Program-made: the position numbers and the translations under genes
Notes under the pieces: generated by a model
The model's input: the letters and a program-made list of their open reading frames with translations, nothing else
What the model was told of the DNA's origin: nothing
Database searches by the model: none
IMG/VR virus record: IMGVR_UViG_3300037114_000021
Span: 1 to 42,294 of that record
DNA: 42,294 bases
DNA from: a virus
Direction: 5' to 3' (one strand)
Part shown: positions 1 through 6,621 of the stretch, in pieces
Layout of the letters: the number at the start of each line of letters is the position of its first letter
Position numbering within the stretch: position 1 is the stretch's first letter

Positions 1-2
1 AG

Positions 3-131
3 ATCCGCAGTTTCTCAGACCTCGACATCGTGCTCATGGAGAGTGGCATCAGCACCAAGGACTGGACGACCCGCGACGAAGTCGAGGAGAGCCGCTGGGC
101 CGACGACGGAGGCGCCATCTTCACAGCATGA
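3..131 (+). CDS. Partial CDS, C-terminal 42 residues of an unknown protein
   Basis: An open frame enters from the left edge and ends at TGA 129-131. The visible tail is acidic (for example DEVEESRWADDGG). Its stop overlaps the next start as ATGA at 128-131, the coupling seen throughout this window, which supports real coding. The upstream part lies outside the window, so I cannot name a family. It is the first visible gene of a rightward cluster with the zinc-finger and endonuclease VII genes. Confidence 0.6.
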   Translation: MRSFSDLDIVLMESGISTKDWTTRDEVEESRWADDGGAIFTA

Positions 132-319
132 AACCAGGACCGAAGCCACAGTTACCCAAGAGCCGCGGGACGCCGCTAATGGCGTATCCCGAGGGATTGA
201 CGATCTGTCCAGTGTGCGGGATTGGCTTTATGCCTTCCCGCCACTCGGCTACCTACTGCTCGGATGTTCACCGTCAGAGAGCCAGAGTCGCTCGCAAATC
301 GGGGTCCGAACATGCGTAG
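128..319 (+). CDS. Small zinc-finger protein
   Basis: A 63-residue basic protein. It has CPVC at residues 27-30, then YCSDVH with Cys44 and His48, giving a C-x2-C-x13-C-x3-H pattern typical of small treble-clef-like zinc fingers. The C-terminus is Arg/Lys-rich, which suggests nucleic-acid binding. The start overlaps the previous stop (ATGA) and the stop overlaps the next gene by 8 nt. The same finger layout recurs at the N-terminus of the next protein and in the rightward cassette at 30641. Function is inferred only from the motif. Confidence 0.7.
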   Translation: MKPGPKPQLPKSRGTPLMAYPEGLTICPVCGIGFMPSRHSATYCSDVHRQRARVARKSGSEHA

Positions 320-788
320 AGGGCCGTTCCCGTCGAAGTGCCGAAACTGTGCGGTTGACTTTGAGTCGTACTCGTCGCGAGCCGCGTGGTGCTCCGAGGA
401 GTGCCGGTCGGAGTTCGCGTGGCGAACGATGCTCATGGCCAAGTACAGCCTGTCCGTGGCGGACTACGAAGCCCTGAAGCTGTCCCAAGCCGGGCAATGC
501 GCCATCTGCCACGATCAGCCCGCCCGGCCACTGCACGTCGACCACGACCACGGGAGCGGCAGGATCCGCGGTCTGCTCTGCAGCCGATGCAACACGGGTT
601 TGGCCACCTTCAGGGACGATCCTAAGCTGTTCCGGGCTGCCGTCGCCTACCTGAAGCGGCCAGCCCTCGATCCCTTGGGCCTTCCGCTCCGAGGACCGAG
701 CCTACTGAAATGGAGGGTGGATAGTCGGCTCGGAGCGCTCGTCGCAAGGGTCAATCGTCTGTGTCGTCTTCCGGCTCCAGCGTCGTGA
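312..788 (+). CDS. Recombination endonuclease VII-like HNH nuclease with extra N-terminal zinc finger
   Basis: A 158-residue protein. The core matches T4 endonuclease VII: Cys63-x2-Cys66, then LHVDHDH with His75, Asp77, His78 and His80, then Cys90-x2-Cys93-Asn94, followed by a helical tail. This family resolves branched DNA and debranches DNA before packaging. Residues 10-31 form an additional C-x2-C-x13-C-x3-C finger. I chose ATG 312 because it overlaps the preceding stop by 8 nt; the longer upstream frame is a shadow of the previous gene. The gene ends 38 nt inside the convergent leftward gene. Confidence 0.85.
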   Translation: MRRGPFPSKCRNCAVDFESYSSRAAWCSEECRSEFAWRTMLMAKYSLSVADYEALKLSQAGQCAICHDQPARPLHVDHDHGSGRIRGLLCSRCNTGLATFRDDPKLFRAAVAYLKRPALDPLGLPLRGPSLLKWRVDSRLGALVARVNRLCRLPAPAS

Positions 789-936
789 CAGGGAACAGCC
801 GGCCGTGGATGTAGGCCATGCAAGCTTGCGACGCGTAATCGTTGTCGAAGCCGCCATCGGACATCAAGTCCCTGCGGAGCGACTTCGCGTCATCTGCAAT
901 ATCCTTCAGGAACTGGCGTTCGTTGTCGACAGCCAC
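751..936 (-). CDS. Small acidic protein, unknown function
   Basis: A 61-residue protein with GTG start, helical and acidic (ends EPEDDTDD). It is the last gene of the leftward block and overlaps the convergent endonuclease VII gene by 38 nt, tail to tail. GTG 936 has only a weak Shine-Dalgarno. A 28-codon frame (906-992) that overlaps the upstream stop as ATGA reads across this start and may deliver ribosomes to it. No family recognised. Confidence 0.5.
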   Translation of the reverse strand: MAVDNERQFLKDIADDAKSLRRDLMSDGGFDNDYASQACMAYIHGRLFPVTTLEPEDDTDD

Positions 937-992
937 TCGGCGATCATTGGCCGCAGAATCGGCTTGGTCTTGGCGGCGGCCTTAACGGTCAT
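906..992 (-). CDS. Tentative 28-residue leader or micro-protein
   Basis: ATG 992 sits in an ATGA overlap with the stop of the 989-1354 gene and has a GGAG Shine-Dalgarno about 6 nt upstream. It encodes a 28-residue basic then amphipathic peptide and ends 30 nt inside the 751-936 gene. Junction and ribosome site look real, but the peptide has no recognisable family. It may be a coupling leader rather than a functional protein. Confidence 0.3.
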   Translation of the reverse strand: MTVKAAAKTKPILRPMIAEWLSTTNASS

Positions 993-1354
993 GGGCTCTC
1001 CAAAGCAAGCGGATAGCCGGAGCGGCGCTGAAATGGAATGTTCGGCGTGCCACTGCGAGGACGAATCCGCGGACCTCGATAGAGCTCGGGATGCTCAACC
1101 AACCATGGAGCCATCTCACGCCTGGTGGCCACCCGGCTTGATCTCAGGTAGTCCGTCCGCTCCTGGCGCTTCTGATCTCGCTCGGACAGCTTCTTGTAGC
1201 AGGGAGGACAGTGCTCGCGATACTCGGCCCAGCTGCGGCGGCGTTTGCTCGCCCACTTCGATTGGCATTCTGGACAGGTGAGCAACACTTCCCAGCCCTC
1301 CGCCCCGAGGCCAGATAGCCTTCTAGGGACAGTCCACCTAATGATCGAAGCCAA
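989..1354 (-). CDS. Zinc-ribbon protein, unknown function
   Basis: A 121-residue basic protein with two Cys pairs, CPEC at 27-30 and CPPC at 49-52, spaced like a zinc ribbon, followed by an Arg/Lys-rich stretch. This suggests nucleic-acid binding. The start is TTG 1354, chosen because a good AAGGTGA Shine-Dalgarno lies 5 nt upstream, overlapping the stop of the upstream gene; no ATG or GTG is available in frame. The stop overlaps ATG 992. Confidence 0.65.
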   Translation of the reverse strand: MASIIRWTVPRRLSGLGAEGWEVLLTCPECQSKWASKRRRSWAEYREHCPPCYKKLSERDQKRQERTDYLRSSRVATRREMAPWLVEHPELYRGPRIRPRSGTPNIPFQRRSGYPLALESP

Positions 1355-1359
1355 CTATA

Positions 1360-2025
1360 TCACCTTCGGCGCCTAGCGCGCTGTAGGGCTGTCTTCCTGG
1401 CCAGCTGCTCACTTGACAACGGCCACCGTTTGTGCTTGGGGATCTCGGCTTCGTACGGAGGCAGCGGCTCAACCCTCCCCAGGGGCCGTCTGGGACGCCC
1501 CGAGTGCCGCTCTCCCATGACCAGCGCCATCTCCATCGCACACTGGTCTATCAGCCGGTGGAGCGTGTCCTTGGCCGGATGGCGTTCATCCTGCTCGACT
1601 GTGTACGACCCTCCCAGGTCAGCCATTCGCGCTGTGCTCCACTCGTCCCAATTGCTCAACCGGCCGATGATGAGCCGATCTCGACTGCCGTGATTGGGCG
1701 CTTTGGTTGCCCTGGCGGTCTCTCCAACCACCGTCAGGAACTGGGTGGGAACGAGTCTCAGGGCGCGCTGGAAGTCAAGCTCGGTGATGAGAGCGTCGAA
1801 CGCGTGGTCGGGCTCAACCGTTCCCGAGCCTCCAATTCCCACGGTGGCGATCTTCAGGATCACCCCATCCGGATACTCGCCGGGCGGAGCTTCCTCGGCC
1901 GGCCACGCCCTGAGCCAAGAGGCACAGCCGCAAGCCAAGCACCGACAGTTGTTCTTGTGGTGATCGTCTTCCTCTGACTGGAACATGTCCACTGTCCCGA
2001 CTTCATCGAGATTCGCCACTACCAC
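1360..2025 (-). CDS. Hypothetical protein with N-terminal Cys cluster
   Basis: About 221 residues, not recognised. Near residues 27-33 is a CxCxxCxC cluster (NCRCLACGC) that could bind metal. The middle is mixed alpha/beta and the C-terminus is strongly basic (ends RARRRR). GTG 2025 overlaps the stop of the RusA gene as GTGGTAG; a GTG two codons downstream is an alternative with better Shine-Dalgarno spacing. It sits in the recombination/nuclease part of the early block. Confidence 0.65.
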   Translation of the reverse strand: MVVANLDEVGTVDMFQSEEDDHHKNNCRCLACGCASWLRAWPAEEAPPGEYPDGVILKIATVGIGGSGTVEPDHAFDALITELDFQRALRLVPTQFLTVVGETARATKAPNHGSRDRLIIGRLSNWDEWSTARMADLGGSYTVEQDERHPAKDTLHRLIDQCAMEMALVMGERHSGRPRRPLGRVEPLPPYEAEIPKHKRWPLSSEQLARKTALQRARRRR

Positions 2026-2402
2026 GTCACCTCGATCTCTACCCGCTGATCGAGCTTATGCGTAACTCGGATTTGCTTCACCTCCAGATCACACCACTCC
2101 GGGGAGTCGTCCCGAATCCAGCCGGCTACCTTGGCGCCGTCGACCAGCGGCTTGGCATTGGCGAACAGGTTGTCGCGGTCGAACGGCCGACCAGCCATGT
2201 AGACGACGACCGAGAGCTTCCGGCGCTCGCTTGCGGGCGGCATGCTCAGGCCATTCCTACAGCTCACCATCGCGGCCCACGCCTCTTCCTTCGCGCCAAC
2301 TACCAGACGGGCCTTAGCGGCCCAATGGAGCCTGCCGTTGGCGATCTGGGGCAGCCGGCCGGGGATCGTGACCGCGAGATAGCTTTGAGCGGCGGTGGTC
2401 AC
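2019..2402 (-). CDS. rusA: RusA-like Holliday junction resolvase
   Basis: A 127-residue protein of normal RusA length. It has the family signature: FDRDN with Asp75 and Asp77, Lys84, Asp88, then the DD pair at 98-99. RusA dimers cut four-way junctions during phage recombination. GTG 2402 was chosen over a longer frame because it forms a GTGA overlap with the upstream stop and has GGAGGAGG immediately before it. The N-terminus (VTIPGR.P...N.RLHWAAK) is nearly repeated in the gene just upstream. Confidence 0.85.
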   Translation of the reverse strand: MTTAAQSYLAVTIPGRLPQIANGRLHWAAKARLVVGAKEEAWAAMVSCRNGLSMPPASERRKLSVVVYMAGRPFDRDNLFANAKPLVDGAKVAGWIRDDSPEWCDLEVKQIRVTHKLDQRVEIEVTW

Positions 2403-2620
2403 TCCACCTCCTCCTGATGGGCCGGAAGGGCAGCGAGAGCTACATCGAAGCGCCTGGCGATGGCCCATGCATCCTCGATCGTGAGAGGGTCCATCGCAAC
2501 CGGGAACTCTCGACGCATCCTTTTGGCTGCCCAATGAAGCCTGCTGTTGCCCAAGGACGGCGGGCGCCCTGGGATCGTGACGCTGAGCAGTGATGCCCTG
2601 ACAGCTTGAGCGTCGGTCAC
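2399..2620 (-). CDS. Short protein resembling the RusA N-terminus
   Basis: 73 residues, GTG start in a GTGA overlap with the methyltransferase stop. Residues 14-31 (VTIPGR.P...N.RLHWAAK) match residues 11-30 of the adjacent RusA protein, but the catalytic aspartates are absent. The C-terminus ends in PAHQEEVE, a tail also found in two other small proteins nearby. It could be a partial duplication of rusA kept as an accessory subunit, or the remnant of a second resolvase. The similarity is visible directly; function is unknown. Confidence 0.65.
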   Translation of the reverse strand: MTDAQAVRASLLSVTIPGRPPSLGNSRLHWAAKRMRREFPVAMDPLTIEDAWAIARRFDVALAALPAHQEEVE

Positions 2621-3210
2621 GGCTTAGCCTCCAGCGGCAACACGCCTTGCGCCAGCCGCTTCACGGCGATCTCGCAGTACCGCTCTTCGATCTCAATGCC
2701 GATCGCCTTGCGACCCTCTTGTCTGGCCGCGATAAGCGTCGAGCCGCTGCCCATGAAAGGATCGACAATCCATCCCGGTCGCCCCAGACGGATCAGTTCG
2801 CGGAGCACTCGAACCGGCTTCTGGGAGGGGTGCCCCGTAAAGTCATCGCGGGCGAAGGTGGCCGTCACGGGCGAGTTGATTAGCGAGCAGCGAAACACCC
2901 GGTAAGATGTGCCCCCGCCGCGCTCAAAGATCCGCTCGTACTGGCAGCCGACCCCAATCCTTTTGTCCCAGATATGGATCGCCGTGTAGTCCAACGGGAA
3001 CACGGCTCGGGCACTCCAGAACACGAACTGTTGAACTGGAAACTGCTTGAGGAAGCCTATATCGGCCTGGGCGTACTCTTGGTGCCAGTCCGGGTAGGGC
3101 GGATCAGTGACGATCAAGTCGGCGTCTTCAATCACCCACGGCATATCCCGGCAATCGCCGTGGTAGATCGTGATCCCGTCTTCGCTGTAGTAGGGCGCGG
3201 GAAGGCTCAC
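2617..3210 (-). CDS. DNA methyltransferase (N6-adenine or N4-cytosine, DPPY type)
   Basis: A 197-residue enzyme. It has DPPY at 36-39 (catalytic motif), HPSQKP near 127-132, and the SAM-binding DPFMGSGST at 150-158. This is the DPPY-before-FxGxG order of the N6_N4_Mtase family. It probably modifies phage DNA against host restriction; no cognate restriction enzyme is seen. GTG 3210 overlaps the upstream stop as GTGA and has a purine-rich Shine-Dalgarno. The target base cannot be decided from sequence alone. Confidence 0.9.
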   Translation of the reverse strand: MSLPAPYYSEDGITIYHGDCRDMPWVIEDADLIVTDPPYPDWHQEYAQADIGFLKQFPVQQFVFWSARAVFPLDYTAIHIWDKRIGVGCQYERIFERGGGTSYRVFRCSLINSPVTATFARDDFTGHPSQKPVRVLRELIRLGRPGWIVDPFMGSGSTLIAARQEGRKAIGIEIEERYCEIAVKRLAQGVLPLEAKP

Positions 3211-3383
3211 CCCTTCCCCTCCAGCTCCGCCAGGAACTCACGGCAGGGGCAGACGGTCGCGCCGTCCTCCACGTGGTAAGTCCCCCGGGGGTATTGCCAC
3301 GTCCCGTTGGTGCAGCCCATGATGCTCCGGCTGTGCTGCCGCTTGCCATGCCCACAACGCTCGCAGAGTTGTGCGACGCTCAC
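3207..3383 (-). CDS. Small Cys/His zinc-binding protein
   Basis: 58 residues from GTG 3383, in GTGA overlap on both sides. Cys7-x2-Cys10-Gly-His12, His17, Cys24 and Cys45-Pro-Cys47 form a compact metal-site pattern. Its sister gene at 3636-3887 shows the same order (C...CGH...H...C...CxC). Such proteins are common in actinophages; their roles are mostly unknown. The flanking couplings make it convincing despite its length. Confidence 0.7.
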   Translation of the reverse strand: MSVAQLCERCGHGKRQHSRSIMGCTNGTWQYPRGTYHVEDGATVCPCREFLAELEGKG

Positions 3384-3559
3384 CCCTTCCCCTCCTGATG
3401 GGCCGGAAGGGCCAAATCAGCCATCGAGAACAGTTCCCGCGAGTCCTGCTGCCATCCGTAGTCCCGCTTGGTCCCCAGGACGAAGGACAATTCCCTCGCC
3501 ACGTCGGGAGGCATCCGGTAGACGACCATCCCCGCCTCGAACGAGATTCGCGTTGTCAC
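3380..3559 (-). CDS. Small hypothetical protein
   Basis: 59 residues from GTG 3559, which follows GGAGGAAGGG and overlaps the preceding 27-residue gene by 4 nt. The sequence is mixed (MVVYRMPPDVARELSF core) with no recognised family. Its last residues, PAHQEGKG, come from a repeated junction sequence that also supplies the next gene's Shine-Dalgarno. Confidence 0.6.
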   Translation of the reverse strand: MTTRISFEAGMVVYRMPPDVARELSFVLGTKRDYGWQQDSRELFSMADLALPAHQEGKG

Positions 3560-3639
3560 TTCCCTTCCTCCTGATGGGCCGGAACCGGATAGCCACGACC
3601 GCACCCTGGGCAGCGGTATTGAAAGCTGACCTCGGTCAT
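3556..3639 (-). CDS. 27-residue CxxC micro-protein
   Basis: ATG 3639 overlaps the upstream stop (ATGA) and the stop overlaps the next GTG. The peptide has a CPGC knuckle at residues 10-13 and ends PAHQEEGK. It is very short, but conserved coupling at both ends and the shared C-terminal tail support translation. It could dimerise around one zinc ion. Function unknown. Confidence 0.5.
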   Translation of the reverse strand: MTEVSFQYRCPGCGRGYPVPAHQEEGK

Positions 3640-3887
3640 GGGTAAAGCTCCAGCAGACGCTCGGCGGCGTCATGCAGATCAGCCCAACGGTCCCGACCGT
3701 CCTCTAGGCCAATGAGTGCAGCTTCGAGGTTGCCGAAACCATCCTGCTGTGGTTGGGTGCGGTAGCCGGGACAGCGGCAGTCGAGCGGCGGATCGTGCGG
3801 GCCGATCATCCACTCGAAGCATCCCTCCCCGCTGTGGGAGTCCTCCTCGTGTCCGCATCCGGGGCGAGCGCAGTTAGCCATCCCCAT
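3636..3887 (-). CDS. Small Cys/His zinc-binding protein
   Basis: 83 residues. Cys6, Cys11, His13, His18, Cys23, Cys37 and Cys39 form a pattern like the 3207-3383 protein, followed by an amphipathic helical C-terminus (residues 52-83). ATG 3887 overlaps the HNH stop by 14 nt; ATG 3881 is an alternative with an 8-nt overlap. The two proteins may be diverged paralogues. Function unknown. Confidence 0.65.
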   Translation of the reverse strand: MGMANCARPGCGHEEDSHSGEGCFEWMIGPHDPPLDCRCPGYRTQPQQDGFGNLEAALIGLEDGRDRWADLHDAAERLLELYP

Positions 3888-4368
3888 CCCCCAACTGCGC
3901 CTCTGTTGCGAGGGACGAGGGGTTAGACGTTTCAGCTACGCCACCCCGGGCGGCTTCGCGGGCTTCTATGCGCCGGATGCTCTGCCTCATAGCCACGATG
4001 GGACCGTCCGCGCAGTCCAGGGTCAAGGTCTCGAACGGCACCTCGTACTTGGAGACGAACCGCCCGTAAGCGTCCCACCGGACCTGAAGCCCAAGTGCGA
4101 TGCTGTCGCCCCGGTGGAGCTCGTCGTGGCACGTTCGATCCAGCAGGACGAGCAGTTCAGGGCGGTCGGCGTATTCGTCGCCCAAGCAGGCGCCCGAACC
4201 GCCCCGGCCGAAGGCGTGGTGGACATCTGGGCAACGGGGCAGTTCCCGGCCACATCCGGCGCAGCGCCCCTCCTGCCGCTCCAGGAGCAGCGGGAGCACC
4301 TCCCGCCGAGTCTTGGCCCATGCCTTCGAGCGCTTGCCCACCTTGGGGATTGGAGAGCGGGTCTTCAC
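3874..4368 (-). CDS. HNH endonuclease
   Basis: 164 residues. The N-terminus is basic. Next comes CAGCG, a VHHAFGRG motif (His-His of the HNH finger), then LLDRTCHDELHRG, which completes the ββα-metal site with Cys and His. GTG 4368 was chosen for its GTGA overlap with the upstream gene; the longer frame reads through that gene. It may be a free-standing homing-type or recombination nuclease. It lies in the early block, away from the terminase-linked HNH at 41383. Confidence 0.8.
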   Translation of the reverse strand: MKTRSPIPKVGKRSKAWAKTRREVLPLLLERQEGRCAGCGRELPRCPDVHHAFGRGGSGACLGDEYADRPELLVLLDRTCHDELHRGDSIALGLQVRWDAYGRFVSKYEVPFETLTLDCADGPIVAMRQSIRRIEAREAARGGVAETSNPSSLATEAQLGDGDG

Positions 4369-4574
4369 TTCAGCCACTCCCAGCTCGTGTGGGCCAGAAT
4401 CCACTGGGCAACCCTCGCTGGCCGGGTCGGAGGTCCGACGACCAGCAGCGCCGAATCCGGCGTCATTGCGTTCAGTTCACTCAGCAGAACCCGGTCCCGC
4501 GCCTTCTCGCGCAACTCGCGGATCTCGGCCCGCTGCTCGCGCACCGTCTTCCGTAGCTTGGCTTCGGGGGTCAC
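4365..4574 (-). CDS. Small coiled-coil protein
   Basis: 69 residues from GTG 4574 in GTGA overlap with the upstream stop. Residues 4-30 are a charged heptad-like helix (KLRKTVREQRAEIRELREK). The rest is hydrophobic and ends in SWEWLK. Family not recognised. Position between the helicase-loader candidate and the HNH gene suggests a DNA-metabolism accessory. Confidence 0.6.
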   Translation of the reverse strand: MTPEAKLRKTVREQRAEIRELREKARDRVLLSELNAMTPDSALLVVGPPTRPARVAQWILAHTSWEWLK

Positions 4575-5260
4575 GGCCGCGCGACCCCAGCCTGGTAGTA
4601 AGGCTCGAAGTACCGCAGCCCCACGTAGCACGGGGAGCCCCTGCGCTCTTTGCCGAGAGCGGGGGCCGCGTAGCTCTGACACCGAGGGCACCCCTGCTCG
4701 TGCATGAGCTGCTGCTGGGCCAGATCTAGTCTCGTCTGGTAGTGCGCTTCCTCGGCTTCTCTGGCAGACAACGTTGTCGAGCCCTTGTAGCCGTTCGTGT
4801 GCGGGTCGATGCCCTTCTCGGCGCAGGCGATGACCAGGCACTGCCATGCCCACTGGAGCGGCCCCGGTGTGTTTCTGCCGAGGTAGGCGGCTGGGTATCG
4901 GTTCTGGATCTGGTACTCGATCGCATCCCGTTCCACGGGGTCCAGGGCCGCGTACTGCGCCGCGAAGTCTGGCATCCCAGCCTTGGTCGGCTCGGCCTCC
5001 GGCGGGGGAGGGGGGAGAGCTTCGATCCGCTTCTGCCGGAGGTGGTCCTGCATCCGCTCGGCGAAGACGACCATCAGGCCGGCCAGAGTCGGGCGGTCCG
5101 ACCGCTTGGCGTAGACGCGCACCGCGTCGACGACGAGCCTTGGGTCTTCGTCCACGAACGCGAGACCCCACTCGGCTTTAACGCTGTCCTCGGCTAGGTA
5201 GGGGACGGGCCACGAGCTACGCACCACGCCCCACACGGAACTCCACTGCTGACCGGTCAT
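4571..5260 (-). CDS. Possible helicase-loader-like replication protein
   Basis: 229 residues. The N-terminal 75 residues (W..V......P........W...F.D.DP..V..AV..YA....RPTLAGL) resemble small helicase-loader or loader/inhibitor proteins of phages such as the SPP1 G39P type. This is a pattern judgement, not a proven hit. A Pro-rich linker follows, then a C-terminal CPRC and a later Cys that may bind zinc. The gene is coupled (ATGA) to the replisome-organiser-like gene upstream, an order usual for organiser/loader pairs. No helicase is present here, so a host helicase may be recruited. Confidence 0.5.
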   Translation of the reverse strand: MTGQQWSSVWGVVRSSWPVPYLAEDSVKAEWGLAFVDEDPRLVVDAVRVYAKRSDRPTLAGLMVVFAERMQDHLRQKRIEALPPPPPEAEPTKAGMPDFAAQYAALDPVERDAIEYQIQNRYPAAYLGRNTPGPLQWAWQCLVIACAEKGIDPHTNGYKGSTTLSAREAEEAHYQTRLDLAQQQLMHEQGCPRCQSYAAPALGKERRGSPCYVGLRYFEPYYQAGVARP

Positions 5261-6165
5261 TTCGGACCCCCATATGCGTATTCCAGGACTTCCAGATCCA
5301 TCGAGCCATCGGCAATCTGGCGGCGAAGCTCCTGGTCCTGCCGCCCGGGCTCACGGCCCGTGGGCCGAGTGCTCGGATCCAGCTCGTACCCGGCAAATGC
5401 CTCTAGGTTCTTGACGTTCTTGAACACGTACTCCCAGGTGTCGTACAGCGTGCCGCTCCTGTTCTGGCCCATGTGGACCGGCGAGTAGACGATCCCCCGG
5501 ATCCCAGCCGTGCAGTACTCGGCCCCGTGGCTCTTGAAGTACGGCGCGGCCAACTTTCGCCGGTCAGCCGTGAGCTGCGATCTTGGATGGCGCTCTCGAA
5601 AGACCTCGAAGGCCACGGCGATCTCATCGACCAGCGCAACCCGAGTGCTGCTGAGTACGGTCTCTGGTGTAGTTACGTCTATCCCCTTTCCCCTATCCCC
5701 TATCCCCTCAACTTTCGACATCCCATCCGGGATGCCATGCGGGATCGGATGCGGGATGGCATCGACACCCCATTCGGACGCTAGCTGCGGGTACTCAGCA
5801 GCGAACGCGGATCGGATCACCGGAGAACTGACCTGAGCCATTGCTCGCTTGGCGGATGGCAGCCAATTGGGCTTGGTCAGCAGGCCGTCGTGCTTGATGA
5901 GCGTCCGGAGCCAGACTTCCTCCTCTTCGGCGTCCAACACCAGGAAACGGGCATCAGCCAGAAGGGCGAGAGCTTCGCTCAGTTGCCTGACCGCGTACCC
6001 GAGCCGCTTGGCCCAGCGCGCGGCCCGGAATGGGATGGCACCGCACATCGTCAGATCAGCTTGCGTCGCCAGGAACAGGTAAGTCATACGAGCCCGCTCT
6101 GGCAGGGCCAGGAAGTCGGTGTCATCCCAAACCGAGCACTTGATGCGAGCCTCGGTCCGGCTCAC
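5257..6165 (-). CDS. Winged-helix replisome-organiser-like protein
   Basis: 302 residues. The N-terminal 90 residues (IKCSVWDDTDFLALP, then ARMTYLFLATQADLTMCG) match the start of phage HTH replication-initiation/organiser proteins. A low-complexity Pro/Gly linker follows near residues 135-155, then a conserved C-terminal helical domain. I chose GTG 6165, which forms a GTGA overlap with an 11-codon frame carrying a strong AGGAGG. An in-frame GTG at 6240, in GTGA overlap with the previous gene, would add 25 residues unlike the family. Confidence 0.6.
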   Translation of the reverse strand: MSRTEARIKCSVWDDTDFLALPERARMTYLFLATQADLTMCGAIPFRAARWAKRLGYAVRQLSEALALLADARFLVLDAEEEEVWLRTLIKHDGLLTKPNWLPSAKRAMAQVSSPVIRSAFAAEYPQLASEWGVDAIPHPIPHGIPDGMSKVEGIGDRGKGIDVTTPETVLSSTRVALVDEIAVAFEVFRERHPRSQLTADRRKLAAPYFKSHGAEYCTAGIRGIVYSPVHMGQNRSGTLYDTWEYVFKNVKNLEAFAGYELDPSTRPTGREPGRQDQELRRQIADGSMDLEVLEYAYGGPK

Positions 6166-6197
6166 GAGTCGTCGCCAAAGCGTATAAGGCCGTCCAC
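6162..6197 (-). promoter_or_regulatory. Leader ORF with strong Shine-Dalgarno
   Basis: An AGGAGGGGG sequence precedes GTG 6197, opening an 11-codon frame whose TGA overlaps the preferred organiser start at 6165 as GTGA. The downstream start itself lacks a good ribosome site. The likely role is to load ribosomes and pass them on by reinitiation. Confidence 0.4.
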
Positions 6198-6236
6198 CGT
6201 CCCCCTCCTGAGATATGTTTGTGAGCGTTAGACAGG

Positions 6237-6407
6237 TCACGTTTCGTTCTCAGCTACGCGGGCGGGACGTGACTTCCTGCGGAGCTTCCGGAACTCCCGC
6301 GCCAGCTCTCCCGCAGGACGGACCTGCTGGTAGCCCGTGGCCTCGTCGATCAGCGCCATCAACCCGATCTTCGCCGCGTCCATATCCACCGGCTCGCGCT
6401 CAGCCAC
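6237..6407 (-). CDS. Small helical protein
   Basis: 56 residues from GTG 6407, overlapping the preceding gene by 8 nt. The peptide has an acidic N-terminus and a basic C-terminus (FRKLRRKSR) and is predicted helical throughout. It is too short to place in a family. Its stop forms a GTGA with an upstream in-frame start of the organiser gene. Confidence 0.55.
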   Translation of the reverse strand: MAEREPVDMDAAKIGLMALIDEATGYQQVRPAGELAREFRKLRRKSRPARVAENET

Positions 6408-6621
6408 CGAACGTCACCCGCTGCCTATGGCTCCGACGCCAAGCACTGACGTGGGGGACAGGCTTACGCCCCTGACGGACCCACCTGCTGCTGTCTGAGG
6501 CATAGACCGCATGTGTCGGACAGCGGGCTCCTGTGGCCACTGGGACGGCACAGCGGACACACTGGCCGAGAGCTCGCCTAGCCCAATACCTAGCCCTGAC
6601 GCGCTGGGCTTGGAGACTCAC
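6400..6621 (-). CDS. Small basic zinc-knuckle protein
   Basis: 73 residues. Cys21-x2-Cys24 and Cys34-Pro-Thr-His37 form a compact C-x2-C-x9-C-x2-H knuckle. The flanks are rich in Arg, so nucleic-acid binding is plausible. GTG 6621 is in GTGA overlap with the preceding stop; the adjacent GTG 6624 would add one residue. No named family. Confidence 0.6.
   Translation of the reverse strand: MSLQAQRVRARYWARRALGQCVRCAVPVATGARCPTHAVYASDSSRWVRQGRKPVPHVSAWRRSHRQRVTFGG

Noticed and set aside
222-311. N-terminal extension of the endonuclease VII frame
   Set aside because: It reads through the zinc-finger gene out of frame; ATG 312 gives the expected overlap and a sensible N-terminus.
4575-5171. Long Arg-rich minus-strand frame leading into the 4365-4574 gene
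   Set aside because: It overlaps the better-supported 4571-5260 gene out of frame and has high-GC shadow composition; the real start is GTG 4574.
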